DNA from: Iris pallida | Taxonomy: Eukaryota; Streptophyta; Magnoliopsida; Asparagales; Iridaceae | Reading direction: 5' to 3' | NCBI GenBank assembly: GCA_029216955.1 | Contig: JANAVB010016199.1 | Coordinates: 10,710,595-10,774,594 of the forward strand | DNA length: 64,000 nucleotides | Part shown: positions 22,082 through 34,383 of the stretch, piece after piece | How positions within the stretch are numbered: the first letter of the stretch is position 1 | Layout of the letters: each line of letters opens with the position of its first letter | Notes under the pieces: model-generated | Database searches by the model: none | The model's input: only the letters and a program-made list of their open reading frames with translations | Told to the model about the DNA's origin: nothing | Translations under genes and position numbers: made by a program

Positions 22082-24933
22082 TGTAACGCCCCAGTCCCAA
22101 AATACGTAGGACCAAGTACGTGACCATGCCAGCTGCACATACACGAAGAATACTCCAATATATAGAATCCTCGTATATGCACATAAGCTGTAAATAAATA
22201 ATCTCAGGCCAGAATAACATATCTAATCTCATCACAGCTCAACACAGAAGATGATGAAGTCCAAATAAATAAATAAATAAAAGTATCAAAGATAGCCGGG
22301 TGAACATACTCACTCCAAACAGCTATGAAAAATAGTCTCACAAGATCGGAGTCCGACCTCCGCAAAATAGAAAGAAAAAGAGATGTAAAATAATGTCTAC
22401 AACTGTCTCAGATAAGAAATAGACTAGGAATCATAAGGCACTGCCTCGTCATCAATGTAAGATAGCTTCAATGCCGCTCCGTACTCCTGTGGAAACTCGT
22501 CTAAATCTGGAGAGATAACCAGGTCCTCAGGGGACATAGCAAGATACAAGAAAACACCATGCCATATAAACTGTGATAATATAATAAGAAAAAAAGGTAT
22601 GCATGCAATCGGGTTCCTGACCATTCTACTGTGAACATGCAGTTGAGATACAATCCTTCGACGCATGAACCCTGGCTGAAAATAGGATCGGCATAGTTCC
22701 CATAGAGGGTACCAGGGGCCTACATCCATAATGCTCGAGAAACGTCAGAGGGCACCATGTGAAGGGCTACGTCCATAACGCTCTGGGAAACGTCAGAGGG
22801 CACCTGGAGCCTGCGTCTCCGGAGGAGCGCACAGGTAATCATGGAAGTGTAAAGAAGCCCATACGTCAGGTATTGTTCTCCCCACCCAGTGCCTAGTATC
22901 ATCATCTCCATGACTGATATGAACCTCTAGTAACCGCCAAGTCTTCTAACATGCAATACTATTGGCAGTTACTCCTATCCGTCGCACGCTCCATACGTAT
23001 CGGTGGCCAGCCGACTACGCAAAAACGTATCCTACATGTGACTCACATTATGTGATACAACAAGTGTCAAGACCGTATGAGATATACCAATACCTCAACA
23101 TCAATGGGTGGTCACTAGACTAAGTCAATACAAGAGAATAAATAAAGCAAGAAGAACGACCGATATAGTCGCTTGCACCCAAGTGTGACTTGGACGCACA
23201 GTTAAAATATCATGAAACAAATACTGAAAAATAAAAACTAAAAATAAGAATATAATATTCACAGAGTAGGGTGGCAAGGTATCTTGCCTGGTGGTGCAAA
23301 GTGGCAAGTCCAAGAGTAGCAAGTGTCAGCACCAAAACTCACAAATCACAGATAACTCCAAACGCTGAAACAAATATCAAAAATAATCTCGGTGAAGAAG
23401 ATATACCTAGGAAACGCCTGTCCAAAAGTCAAATTCTGGAACAGGGGCAAAATCGTAATTTCGGGTCAAAACGATGTTCGCCGTTGGACCCGCTTTGCAC
23501 CGAAACGCGTGCCAAAGTCTACGGTCTCTAAAGTCGTCAAACTACATGTCTATGGTTTCAGTTTGAGGAGAGGAACTCAACGGTATGTCCAGTTTTGGAT
23601 TCCGAGGAGCCGGGTACAAAATCGCCCGTTTGGGTTCCGATTTGACCTTCTTAGAATCGAACCAAACTTGGCATGCAGGACCAAAATTTCGATCCGAGCC
23701 TGTTGGCGCAAGTTTCGTCTCGATTCGACGACTGTATACGAATTTATGGGCAAGTTTACAAAACGTCGATACGGGGGTATCTCGACGGATACGCGTTGGT
23801 TTCGTCACGCACACGCGACGAAACTGAGTTCCGTCAGTTCCCACACGTCCGCAACGTCCATACGCGCCTTTCGATGCGTATAGCGTATGACCACATCGCC
23901 CGGTTTGTCGGGGCGTACGTCGTATCGGAGAAAATTCTAAAATTTTATACAAATAATCACAGATTTTTCTCCAACTTCAACATCAGTTTATTTCTTACAC
24001 GTTAATCGAAACGACGATCCAGAAGATGTGTTACGATCTCGGTTAGGTTGTCTTTTACTATTTTCAATTAGTTCCTACATTACTTTACTGTACAGCACGA
24101 AAATTGGCCGACAAGTTATCATTTTAAAATAGTTTTATAGTAATACAGAAAACAGATTTTTTTTCAACTTCGTCTCGATTTTTCAAGCAAGTTGATGGGT
24201 TGTTTCAAAATCCATCTGGAGGATCTCGAAGAGGGTCAAGTCTACTTTCCATAAAATTTTACGGATCAAAAATCGGTGCTACGAGTAAAAAGTTACGTCA
24301 TCGGGAAGTAGGGTACCTTAAGTGGGAAAAGTGCTCTGTGGGTGACGCGGGGCTGACTTCCGATGCTCCGTTCATCGCGCACAAAGCTCCGCCGCTGGTG
24401 AAACAAATTCGTAGTTGAAGAGGGTATAATCAGCCTCAACTTTCGTTTTGGAAGTTTAGGGTTTTGAGGTCTGTGGACGAAGTTATATTTATAGCGAGTT
24501 GGGGGCAAAACCTAGTATTACTAGGATTCATAATACACCAACACATGAACCCACGGGTTGGGTTCAATTTGCTCCGCTGCTTCAGCAGCATTGAGCGTGG
24601 GGGGGGGGGGGGGGCGCCCACCTAAGTGGGGGTGTTGACTTCTTCTTTTTTTTTACTAATTATAACTAATACTTATATCATTTAAGCTACCAAAAAAATA
24701 TCTAAAAATCACAATAAATTCCTAAAAATTTACAAATAATACCCATAAATCCTAGAATTTATATTATTCCTAATTTAATGAGAATACTAGCAAGCACACA
24801 TATAATAATGTATATATACACACATACTTTAATTTTACCAACAACTTAATAGTAAATAAATCCATAATTACTGAAATACGTAACAAAATTAATTTAATTT
24901 AAAAAAATCAATTATAAATTATGGGGGTTTACA
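22082..24933 (-). mobile_element. E1 5' LTR
   Basis: 2852 bp, partner of 14206-17073. It carries the 101-codon ORF at 22424-22729 and a TATAAATA box at 24486-24493 (minus), so transcription would run leftward toward gag. Confidence 0.93.
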
Positions 24934-25486
24934 GTATCAGGCGAGTATATTCTCTGACCGTTTCATACTTGATAGGATTTATATTTATGCTCTAGATTAC
25001 TTTACTTGATGCTGTCACGTTGTTAACACAGATTGGTACTATATGGATCCCTTTATGAGATGTTATCCCCCTCGGGAGCATCGGGTTACAGTATGTCATG
25101 TGCGTTTCACTTTCATCATGTACTCCAGTGCTTTCACCATTTATGTGCACTCTTATGATTCATGTACTCTCATGTTCATAGAGCTCCTATGTATACATTC
25201 ATGTGTACCCCTTTATGGGCCTTCATGTAATATCATGTGCAATAACATAACTTGTCTGGATCCTTGCGTATTGATTGGGGTACAGGAGAGTATAAATGGT
25301 CATGTGAACAATTCCAAAGTAGTGTAATCATGTGCAAACACTTTAGTATACTCATGTGCAAATTCAAGCCGTTCACATGTCTCTCTTGTACCCTACATCA
25401 CTAGCCACTTAGTTCTTTACTTATAGTAGATATTTTCTTACAGTCATCTCTTTTACTTCATGTATATTCTTCAGCATTTTATGTAT
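24934..25486 (+). mobile_element. L0 LTR, middle part
   Basis: L0 sequence resumes with GTATCAGGCGAGTATATTC, matching the reverse complement of E2's LTRs (near 36450-36470) and the solo LTR at about 49905. It is then cut at 25486 by the E3 element; the last five bases TGTAT (25482-25486) are the likely left target duplication. The remainder of L0 is past the right edge of the window. Confidence 0.8.
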
Positions 25487-26641
25487 TGTCACGACCCGCT
25501 CCCGAATAATCGGATACGAGTCGGACACGCCCAGCCTTCGTCGATGGACACGACAAAGTAAGTTGTACAATACTCAGGCAAACTCCAAGTCATAATATAA
25601 TGTAAACAAAACACAGCTTTTATAACGTTTCCAGAAAATCACCAATATCCATCAAGTTTTTAATACAAAATCAGCCGGAGAAAAGTCCGGTCAAATGAAA
25701 TAAATATACAATAATGAATATCTAAGATACAATCTCCAAAAAATAAACTAAAAGAAAAGCTGCAATATCCAATGCAATCACAAGCTCCATGTAATCTTCC
25801 ACTCACCTGCAACGTATCCTGTCAGGAAAAGAGCAAAGTACAACCCTGACCAGACAATATACAATGTAGTCTGTAGTAAAGAATACAAGGTAAAACCAGA
25901 ATACCAGAATACTAGAACAGGAAATGAAACTACGGTACCAGAGATGAAATGTAAAACTGCAGGCAATAGACGACAATCAATATGCTAGGCAATGAACACG
26001 ACTATCAATGTACAAGGCAATGAATCACGACAATCAATATGCAATTGTGACAATTTGAAATATTAAAACTAATATGTGACCGGCTTAGGAGCAATCAATC
26101 AATGAGTCAATGAGTCAATCAATTCTACAGGTACGGCTTCATCGTACGTGAATTGTACGATTAGGCTATCCACAATTACCTATGTTAGGTGTGGTCACAC
26201 AAAAGCTAATATTTCCCCCAATCCCCATAATAAACAATGACTCACAAGCAATGAACAATGGTACAAGACAATCGTGTGTATCTCGTGTCCGATATGAGAA
26301 CATGGCACATGAAGGTAAGACAGAAAATAAGGTAAAAGTCAAGTCAGTGTACTTACCTCGGTTTAGTTGCACGAGAGTAGTACTGCATGGTTGTAAATCA
26401 CCTGTTATATTTTGTACAAGTTATTAGGGTTTTGAAATAAAGGCATTAGCTAACTAACTTAGATAATTCAAGTATTTCTAGACAAGGACTAGTTAACATT
26501 ATTTAGAAAATATTATAGTTTTAATCACCATAAATACTCATGAAAATATATACTATATGATTTTAGAAATATTTTATTAGCAAAGTAATAATTATAACTA
26601 TATATACTTTTTAGAAAGAGGAGAATTTGGATATACTAGAA

Positions 26642-26644
<3 letters not shown>

Positions 26645-26696
<52 letters not shown>
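26645..26696. repeat. (TA)n microsatellite in E3 3' LTR
   Basis: A TA run that is much shorter in the E3 5' LTR (about 58408-58422), so it has changed length since insertion. Confidence 0.95.
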
Positions 26697-26701
<5 letters not shown>

Positions 26702-28367
26702 CAAGATAGCTATATTAGGCTAAAAAGTAAGCAAGGTAGCATTTATATATCATTTGAAACTATTAAACTAATTAATAGACATTCCATCAAAATAGTATTT
26801 ATAAATTACTTAAATTATCTATTTGGAGATTACTTGCTAGTCACAATATTATCTAAATGTTAGCAAAATAAATACACTTCCAGTTTTAGAAATCTTGCAC
26901 ATCCTAATAATCCTAGAAAATGGTTTATTAAAAATAGTTAACAATATCATTAACTGAATTTTATTTAATAAGCCTTAATAATAAGTAACTATAAGCAACA
27001 ATAGTCAATTTGCAAGAATATTTAACTAAGTTGGTCCAAGTATACAATCTATCCCGACCACAAAAACTCAACAGACCAACAACTTTGGCCTAAGCCTAGG
27101 CCCATATAACTAGTCCACACTGGAAAATGAAATTAAATAACTAACAGTGAAATTGAACCCAGCCCACTACTCCAGACTTAATATTCAATCAATTATAACA
27201 GCCCAGTCTTAAGCCCAACCCTACTGGCCCACAAGACCCGGCCCAACTCTTCCTAATACAAATCTTAATATAACCCAGCTTCTATATTCACTGATAAATT
27301 AACGAATTTAAATCTTAATTTTGTTAACAATTCCCTAAGCCCAGGAGTTTGGGACCAACCCGGCCCATCACTTCTGATATTAACTCTCTTCGAATTCTCT
27401 CTCCTGCTCATTCCCACGAATTTTCCAGAACAGTTCGAACAGAACTCAGCCTCTTCCCCCACACTTCGTCTTCCTCCTCCGTTCCGTCTTCTTCAACCCC
27501 AAGCTCGTCTGAACCCTAAAAAAACCATCAATGGTCGAAGCCCAGCCTCTATAGGTTCTCTCATAGATCCACTTCCTCTCCTTTGTTTCCAGCCCTTTCT
27601 TCTTCCCTCTGTAACCTTAGATCTAGGCCACCTTCTCCAGCCCTCTCTTCCTTCTCTCTCAACTGAGTCTCACCGAAACCCTAGCTAAGCTTCTTCTACA
27701 ACCCCATAGGAAAACCCTAGATGAAACCCTCTTCTGAAACCCTAGATTCTAGGTTTTTCTTCTCCGGCCGATCGTCTTCCCCATCCGAACTCCCATGGCA
27801 ACCCTAATCCCCAACTCCTTCTTCGTCTTCCTCAGAACTCCCAAACCCTAGATCTCACTCTAGGTCTTCCTCCCGAGAGTCCCTAAGAACCCTAACCCTA
27901 GAAAACCTTAGATTCTCAAACTCCAAACAAAACCCTAGAAAATAAGAGAAAAGGAGGGATCGAGATGGATCGATGGAGAAAGGCTCACCGACCGGCGGGG
28001 TCCTCGATCCACGGCGGCGAGACTTCGGATCTGGTCGATCAACGACCGGATCTGGCTACTGACAGCCTCGATCGATGGCTCCACGGCTCGGAGGCGACTG
28101 ATCGGTAGAGATTTACTCGTCGGCGAGTAGATCAGCTGATCGGCGAGTTCTCGGCTACACTCCCGACTCGGTGGCGGCAACGGCGTGCTTCACGAGGCGT
28201 CGGCGCTCTGCACTGATGGTGGTGGCTCGGCGAGTCCTCGGGGCTCGGTCGCATGGGACTCGAGATGACCACTCGAGTCTCGAAAGGTCGGAGTGCTTCT
28301 CGAAGGGTCGGCGCAGAGATCGATACGGGCTCTGCAGTCGAGGCGGCTCGCTACTCGGTGACGGTGG

Positions 28368-31097
28368 TGTAACACCCATATTCGGAATACGTATTTTATC
28401 AGGCATATACGTATTTCGGATTTCTCGTAATTGGTTTTACCTGGCTTGGTTTTATGTTGTGGAGAAGGTTGGTTTGGTCTGGTTTATTTTGCATTGGAGC
28501 ACCTTAGCTAACATCCACCCTACACTCAACTTATCCTCCACCATTAAAATCCCATCTAACTTTTCTCTCTCCTCTTTATTTTTCATTTACTTCTCCATCT
28601 CCTTCTTCTTCCTTCCTCTACACAACTCACCAACACCCATAGGCAAGTGCACCTTGCCACCACATGAGAACCACATTTTTTTTGTTCATTAGCTAGATTA
28701 GGCCATGGTGATCAACATTAGAACTTGACATTTTGTGATTTGGAGTCTCCATTGTTCTAGATCTAAGTTTTAACTATTTTTGAATTTATATGGTTTGATC
28801 TATTTTGGTTGGATTTTTGTGGGTTTTGATGCTTCCATGTGGAAGAGAATTCAATTTTACTCAAGTTAGAACTTTGAAAATCTAGATTTGGCTTTGATTT
28901 GACAAAGATATAAAAATTTGAATTCTTGGTGTTCTTGGTGTTCTTCTCGGCCTAGAGTAGCAGCCTGCAGCCTGCACTCTTTAGCGCAGTGCTGGACTGC
29001 GCAGCCCCTCTCGGCCTGCGCTCTTTAGCGCAGTGCCGACCGCGCAGCTTCCCCTATGGTGGACTGCGCTCAGCCCCATGCGCCAACCATTCCTGCGCAA
29101 TCCACCCCTGCGCAGTTCACTCCTGTGCAGTCTGCTCATGCGCAATCCACCCCTGCGCAGTTCACTCCTGCGCAGTCTGTTCATGCGCAATCTGACCCAT
29201 GCGCCATCTGCCCCTGCGCCCTGTGCCCCTGCGCAGCTGACACCTGCGCAATCCAACCCCCTGACCCCTTGCACAATCCATTGGCTCTTGGAGTATTGGT
29301 TTTATTTTTCCTTAAGCTTGGCTCTTCTATAACCCTGTATATTGATATTTTATTAGATATTTTACGTCCATTTTATATCCTTACGCCTTTTGTCATGAAC
29401 TTGATTTTACTTAATATGTTTGGAATGACTATTGTACATGGCATGGTATGACAAGGAACTAGCATAACACAAGTGACCCGTAGTAGTACACTCCTGACAT
29501 GACCAACCTGACATGATAGTGGCCCGTCGTGGCGCACTCCTGACAAGTACCCTGACATGATCTATCTTGATAACTTGATAGTGGCCCGTGGCGGCGCACT
29601 CCTGACTTGACTTGACTTGTAACTTGTAACTTGACTCGTATAATCAACTTGACACCGTGGGTATTCCTGCTTGCTTGCTTGTGCAATCCACTTGTCTTGT
29701 CTTGCATCATGTCTAGGACGTGACTCCCTGGTTTCCCACGGTCAGGGATTCGCACTGAACATGGATTAGGCTAATGACTAGATCTAACTATAGTTCATGG
29801 AGAATTTCCCAGTTACCTGTTGCCCCTTTGGTCCCGGCCTTATATATACATATACATAGGATTTGTTGCTATCCGTCGAGATGAGCGCACTTCCAGCCCG
29901 CCGTCGAGTGTGGTACCTTAGGACATATGTATCTTAATACAGTTTGTCTGCTATATCTTGCTATCTTTTCCTTTTCTTGCTGGGATCACTCAGGTAGTAA
30001 CAAACAGGTAACCGGACTTGGAATTCTCATTGCATCTTGCTAGTAACTAGGCCTGTGATAACCCTAGTTAGTTAAAGTAGCAAGCCGTAATTATTGCTTG
30101 GCCGTGATTGATTGGATGGAGTCTAGTCCAGCCTTGTCTCGTCCTGATCCTGTACAATTTTTGGCATGACATGCTTACTCGTGCTTTATCTTAATTCTAT
30201 ATCATGAATAATTGCATGACCAGATTTTTTATATTTACCTTGCCGATAAATGGTGGGGAGAAACCAAGTTCTGTTCAGACGAAGGGTTACAACCCCGGTC
30301 CTTGTTTGGTTTACGGGTTGTAACCTGGTTATCTGAATAGTCCCATGGTTATCTCATCGTATATCACCCTGTCATGCTTTTCTATATGCTCTGTCTTTTA
30401 TCGATTCAGTACAAGATTGTCTTTTATATTCACCTATCATACTTTTCTTAAATTACTGTTTCTTATTACGTAATTATATTATTGTGCTAATTTGCTGCCT
30501 TTGGTTCTTATTTTGTGGCCTCCTTTGTGGCACTTGCTCTTTCTGGGGTCTGACCCAGCTGATTTTGTATGACCAGATACCGGAGCAGCAGCAAAGGATC
30601 TACCTATTTTCCAGCCCGATGGTGACAACTAGACGGAACCCGGGCCAAGAGTGGGTTTTCTTTTTGTCTTGCCCACCTTATTGTAAAAATATTCTTTTGA
30701 GGCGTTTAGCCGCCGAGCAAGTGTTAGCTCGTTTGCAACTTTATTTACTGTCTGCCTACGGGCTGTAATCATGATGGGCAACTCGAGGTTGATCATGTAT
30801 GACTTAACTCTTGCTAGTCCTTACATTTTGTATGACTAGCTTCATGATCATCTGGATATGTAATGTTTGAGACGCCTTACAATTGTATATTTGGTGATCA
30901 GATATCTTGTGATTATTATTAGTTGGTTGAGATTGAGACAATAGGATAATTTATGACCTTAAGAGACTGTTGGCTTGTAGATAAACCCTCACATATCTAG
31001 ACAGCCGTGACCGTATGGTGAGATGGATTCCATTTTATTATACGTAGCTGGCTATGTCTGCCCCCGCTCTCCAGTATTCTGGTTCTGGGGCGTGACA
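28368..31097 (+). mobile_element. Solo LTR within E3 3' LTR
   Basis: The sequence begins TGTAACACCCATATTCGG and ends GGGGCGTGACA, with a perfect 5-bp duplication GGTGG at 28363-28367 and 31098-31102. No gag or pol lies between, so it is a solo LTR of about 2.73 kb from a third Gypsy-type family in plus sense. It contains a 15-bp minisatellite (29078-29268) and three echoes of a GTGGCCCGT...GCGCACTCCTGAC block near 29473, 29517 and 29579. Confidence 0.9.
29078..29268. repeat. 15-bp minisatellite with TGCGCA core
   Basis: About twelve tandem units of the form CCTGCGCARTYYRCY with a 15-bp period and a partial 45-bp higher-order pattern (three unit types AATCCAC, GTTCACT, GTCTGYT repeated). The core TGCGCA is palindromic. 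Because 15 is divisible by 3, every frame is open and codes a pentapeptide repeat; this is a consequence of the period, not evidence of a gene. Confidence 0.85.
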
Positions 31098-31951
31098 GGT
31101 GGCGCGGTCTCCAAGAAAACAGAGACGGTACTCTGACACCTCGGGCTCGGTGCTCGAGTGCTGGTGACGGTGGCTCTCTTCCCGATGTGGCAGTACCGAT
31201 GGCGAGGGAAGCTCGAACGTCGGCGAACTCCGGCGAGCGATGGTGCTCAGCCGGCTAGAGGAGAGAGAGAGAACAGTACAGTAGAGAGAGAGAGAATGAC
31301 GTGTCAGAGAGAGAAAGAGTGTGTCAGTTCATTGGAGAGTGTGTAATAATTTAATATTATTTATAGTAAATTAATGAGTGGCAGTGATGTAATAAGGATC
31401 AGATCTGAGGGTGTTACCCAAGATAGGACAGTGGCAGAGTAGTAATAACAATTAGATCTAGGGGTAGAAAATAATCATTGGTAACAACGTTTCAAATTCG
31501 AAATTGAAACAGATTTTCAAATACCAAAATCCAAACATTTCCCTCCACAGTTTTTAAACAAATTATCCAACAGATTTAATAGTTCAAAACAGTTTTCCAA
31601 ATTAAAACAGATTTAGCTAATTGTAGCTAATTAATAATTAGGAATAAAATCAGCAGTAATTCATTACCATTTACAAATCAATAACTGTTAACAACTAAAA
31701 ACAAATTAATCCACTAAACTTAACAAGAATCATTTTGCCAAAATGATAACAGAATGCTTAATCTCATTTAAGGGAATCAATATTTTTTTCTTTTTTAAAA
31801 ATAGTTTTATTAACCAATAACTTTTAAACAGTATTTGAGAAATAACCTTCACTTAAGAATAAAATCTTTTTATTAAAGAAACATGTTTCCTATAAAAACA
31901 ATATTTTAGAAAAATCTCAAAACTTCACCAAATATGACTCAGGGAGTTACA

Positions 31952-32224
31952 AATCTACCCTCACAAAAATTTCGTCCTCAAAATTTCAAGGGTTTTGTAG
32001 TGTATAAAATCAGACAAAATTTATTAAAGACAACAAAAATACTAAATGATTTATTTATGGAGTAAAAATAACAAGGACTAACAAGTAGTCACTAGACAAA
32101 TGCAAAAGACTGCAAATGCAATAAAAACTCAGAGACAAGCCTCAAATAGGCAATATAAAAGAAATACAGCTACTACAAGCAAGTAAGGAAGATAACGGTC
32201 TATCTGACTGCGCTCCTGCGACTA
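31952..32224 (-). other. E3 internal tail with polypurine-type block
   Basis: A noncoding tail between the gag stop at 32225 and the 3' LTR. Next to the LTR the minus strand reads TTTGAGGACGAAATTTTTG then TGAGGGTAGATT, the usual Gypsy end of internal region. Confidence 0.65.
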
Positions 32225-32380
32225 CTACTGATCCTCAAAGACTGGGTCCTCCTGCTGCTGCTCTGGTACTGGCTCCTGACGAGTGAAAGCCGCAGGACAA
32301 TCTCTCACTTGGTGAGTGGCAGACCCACAAACCAAGCACTGCCCTAACTTCTTGCGGCATTCCTCGCCACGGTGTCTCGG
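32225..32380 (-). pseudogene. E3 gag, C-terminal part (zinc knuckles), split by CACTA
   Basis: The minus strand gives the last His and Cys of a first CCHC knuckle (HRGEEC), then a complete second knuckle CLVCGSATHQVRDC and a Gln/Glu-rich end at 32225. The first two Cys of knuckle 1 lie on the other side of the CACTA element at about 56022-56040. Allowing for one copy of the TCT duplication, the two halves are in frame with correct CCHC spacing. That confirms the CACTA element interrupted a single gag gene. Confidence 0.88.
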
Positions 32381-32383
32381 TCT

Positions 32384-32690
32384 CACTACAAGAAAATAGG
32401 GCTTTTCCAACATTTTTTTCTTCCAACGTTTATGAAAACGGTGGCTTATATTTGATACACCAACGTTCTATAATAAACGTAGAAAAATACCAACGTTTGC
32501 TATTAAACGTCATGGATTACCGACATTTTTTAGACGTTTATATTCAAGTCGGCTTAGGTTAGTAAATACCGACCTTCTACATTAAACATTGAAAAATATT
32601 GACTTCTTGACATTTTTTCTCGACGTTTGACTTAAACGTTAATAAATTTACCGATGTTTTGTAAGAAACGTGGATATTGCAAAAGTTCCT
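32384..32690. repeat. CACTA left TIR and subterminal repeats
   Basis: The 13-bp terminal motif is followed by many copies of an AACGTTT/AAACGT word in both orientations (for example near 32425, 32462, 32492, 32540, 32625). They often form back-to-back pairs such as CCAACGTTTGCTATTAAACG. Subterminal repeats of this kind bind the transposon's own protein in CACTA elements. Confidence 0.8.
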
Positions 32691-32699
32691 CTAATATTT

Positions 32700-33252
32700 T
32701 GTCTTTCCCTCCAAAAACTCTATGATTCCAAAACTCCAAAATTCTTGTGTTCTCTCTTCCCATAAAAAAAACCTAGCCCACAAAACTTTTGCCATTTCTC
32801 TCAAACTCGGTTTTCATCTTTCCCTCTCCTCCCCCTTCTCTCTCTTCGGAGCTTCCTCTCCTCCCCTTCCTCAAAACAGCCAAAACCCTAACCCTAACAT
32901 TAGATTTAATTCTCCAAGGACATATCTAATCGTAAACCATGCTAGAGTCCCAGTGGTGATCGAGCGGGGGCTCTGCAAAGAGCAGCAGTGGATGTGCGAA
33001 GAGACCCAGTGGTGATCGGAGAGGGTGTCTCTGCTCAGCCAGATCGCCGCCCTCCGTCACCCGATCAAGGTCAGTCGCGGTGGTTGCTCAGCATTTTTTT
33101 CTTCCACAATAGATGCCTCCCAGTATGTCTCCTCCTCTATTTTTCTAGGGTTTATGAGAAACCCATCTCCATTTTTTCTGAATTCTTGCTGAATTTTTAT
33201 TAGAAAATTTTGTCGAACAGTTGGCAACATTTGTCAGTGGCTTGTGTTTGGG
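32700..33252 (+). promoter_or_regulatory. Captured 5' leader/promoter-like region with telo box
   Basis: A CT-rich stretch (TCCCTCTCCTCCCCCTTCTC near 32821) is followed by AAACCCTAACCCTAA at 32883-32897, a telo-box type element common in promoters and 5' leaders of plant housekeeping genes. An ATG-initiated first exon follows at 33253. It looks like the 5' end of a real gene acquired by the CACTA element. The transcription start cannot be placed. Confidence 0.45.
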
Positions 33253-33343
33253 ATGGAGAAGAGTGAACCCAATTTGGCCCCAGAGTGGTTGAAGGTGGCC
33301 GAGGCTGGTCCGACCTCCAATGCAAATTCAGGTGATGGGAAAG
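33253..33343 (+). pseudogene. Captured first exon beginning MEKSEPNLAPEWLK
   Basis: An ATG at 33253 opens about 30 codons ending in a possible splice donor (AAG/GTTCAT at 33343/33344). The N-terminus MEKSEPNLAPEWL resembles the conserved start of a plant nuclear protein family of unknown function, as far as I recall; I am not certain of the family. The exon stands alone, since the next coding sequence (34137) belongs to KEG. The intervening 33344-34136 holds no recognisable gene. It does include a GCGCGCCTTAAGTG...GTGCGCCTTGCGCC block near 33530-33570 that looks like transposon debris. Confidence 0.45.
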
Positions 33344-34136
33344 GTTCATAAATTCCTCTTCTGTTTGGTTTAATTTGCTCGAATTGTGGATTAAAATGTT
33401 TTTAAGTGCTCAAACTGAACTAGACTCTAAGAAGAGGATATTTTACTAGTATGGGTGATCATTTGTTGTTCTTATTGTGGAATGAATTTAGGAAGAGGAT
33501 ATTTTACATGGTGTTTTGGAGACCCTTTGCGCGCCTTAAGTGTGCCGGGCACGCGCCTTAAGTGCGCCTTGCGCCTTTAACTACCTTGCTCAAATTAAGG
33601 ATTTCTAATTATCTAAGTTACCAGATATTGTATAACTGATTACATTAAACAAAAAAACCAAGAAAATTTTGAAAAAACAAAAAAAACTGCCTGATGTAAT
33701 GAAATATAGTAACATTAGGGCCCTAATGCAGCTAGATGAAGTTACTTGATTCTAAGGCTAGATAAACTATCATCTTACTTTCTGTCAATGATCTTGTTTG
33801 AGAAAAGTGTGATGTAGATAGTTGTTGGGTGTGAAATGGTTGTTTCATTATTGAATCTAGATTGAATAATATATAATATCCGGCGTTGAAGTGTGAAATT
33901 GAGGGAATGGACATCTAATACATCATTCGCCTAGTCCCAGTTCTGTAATTTCTAGTTTAAGCTTATCCAGCATGCTCTATGTTTTCATTTATAGTGAAAC
34001 ATGGTAACAGCTTCTGTTCTTTTGTATGTTCAATCTACACAATGTTAACACCTAACATCCTACAACCATAATATTTTTTATCTGTTCGACTAGAAGGCAA
34101 TAAGAAATAAATCTTACCGTTTTTGTTGAGTGACAG

Positions 34137-34241
34137 GGGCTGGACGTTGTGTGATTACTTAGAATCATTGCCTCGAGAATGGATTTCAGAAGACCTGATG
34201 GAAGTACTAGCAAGTAAAGGAGTTCATCTGTCGCCAACAGT
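34137..34241 (+). pseudogene. KEG: KEG ubiquitin ligase fragment, exon a
   Basis: Between an acceptor (GTGACAG) and a donor (GT at 34242) the frame reads CDYLESLPREWISEDLMEVL and SKGVHLSPTV. This is like the stretch before the first 'VGDWVKFKRSV' repeat of KEEP ON GOING, the plant RING E3 ligase with kinase, ankyrin and HERC2-like repeats that controls abscisic-acid signalling. The last codon is split by the intron, as expected if it continues into the next exon. Only this small part of the more than 1600-residue protein is present. Confidence 0.75.
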
Positions 34242-34383
34242 GTAAGAGCAATGAGTTACCTAATAACCTTCCTTCCCTGCACTTTCCAGATCAATAACTC
34301 ATTAATTGTCATGATCATCGCTTTAGAGTTTAGATTCTATTAGAATTATATCACTGCACATATTTGTAGTACTTACATACATC

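Larger units (their letters stand above)
14206..24933 (-). mobile_element. Gypsy element E1, complete with both LTRs
   Basis: A full-length minus-strand Gypsy element with LTRs at 14206-17073 and 22082-24933. The flanking 5-bp duplication is GTAAC at 14201-14205 and GTATC at 24934-24938. The related solo LTR reads CAGAGTATCAGGCG at the same place, so the original site was GTATC and the left copy carries one substitution. On the minus strand the LTRs start TGTAAACCCCC and end GCGTTACA. The gag-pol order gag, protease, reverse transcriptase, RNase H, integrase is that of Gypsy, and the C-terminal tail is chromovirus-like. Seven stops and one frameshift make it non-functional. Confidence 0.93.
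25487..31951 (-). mobile_element. E3 3' LTR (interrupted)
   Basis: From TGTCACGACC at 25487 to GGGAGTTACA at 31951. It is interrupted at 28368-31097 by a solo LTR, giving a native length near 3.7 kb. It is AT-rich in its left half and GC-rich around 27960-28360 and 31100-31260. A TATAAATAA motif lies near 31360 on the minus strand. The 25487-27950 part matches the E3 5' LTR 57244-59690 closely. Confidence 0.88.

Noticed and set aside
14206..24933. E1 as an autonomous active element
   Set aside because: At least seven in-frame stops and one frameshift break the gag-pol frame.
25778..25966. 62-aa hydrophobic ORF in the E3 LTR, repeated at 57536-57724
   Set aside because: Identity between LTR copies is expected from transposition; no homologue in other LTR families here, so no sign of coding selection.
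28981..29274. Minus-strand ORF that resembles a leucine/arginine-rich repeat protein
   Set aside because: The repeat follows from the 15-bp minisatellite period; the plus strand gives an equally regular pentapeptide.
33520..33590. GCGCCTTAAGTGCGCC block as a MITE
   Set aside because: It resembles transposon debris common in plants, but I could not find its paired end or a target duplication.
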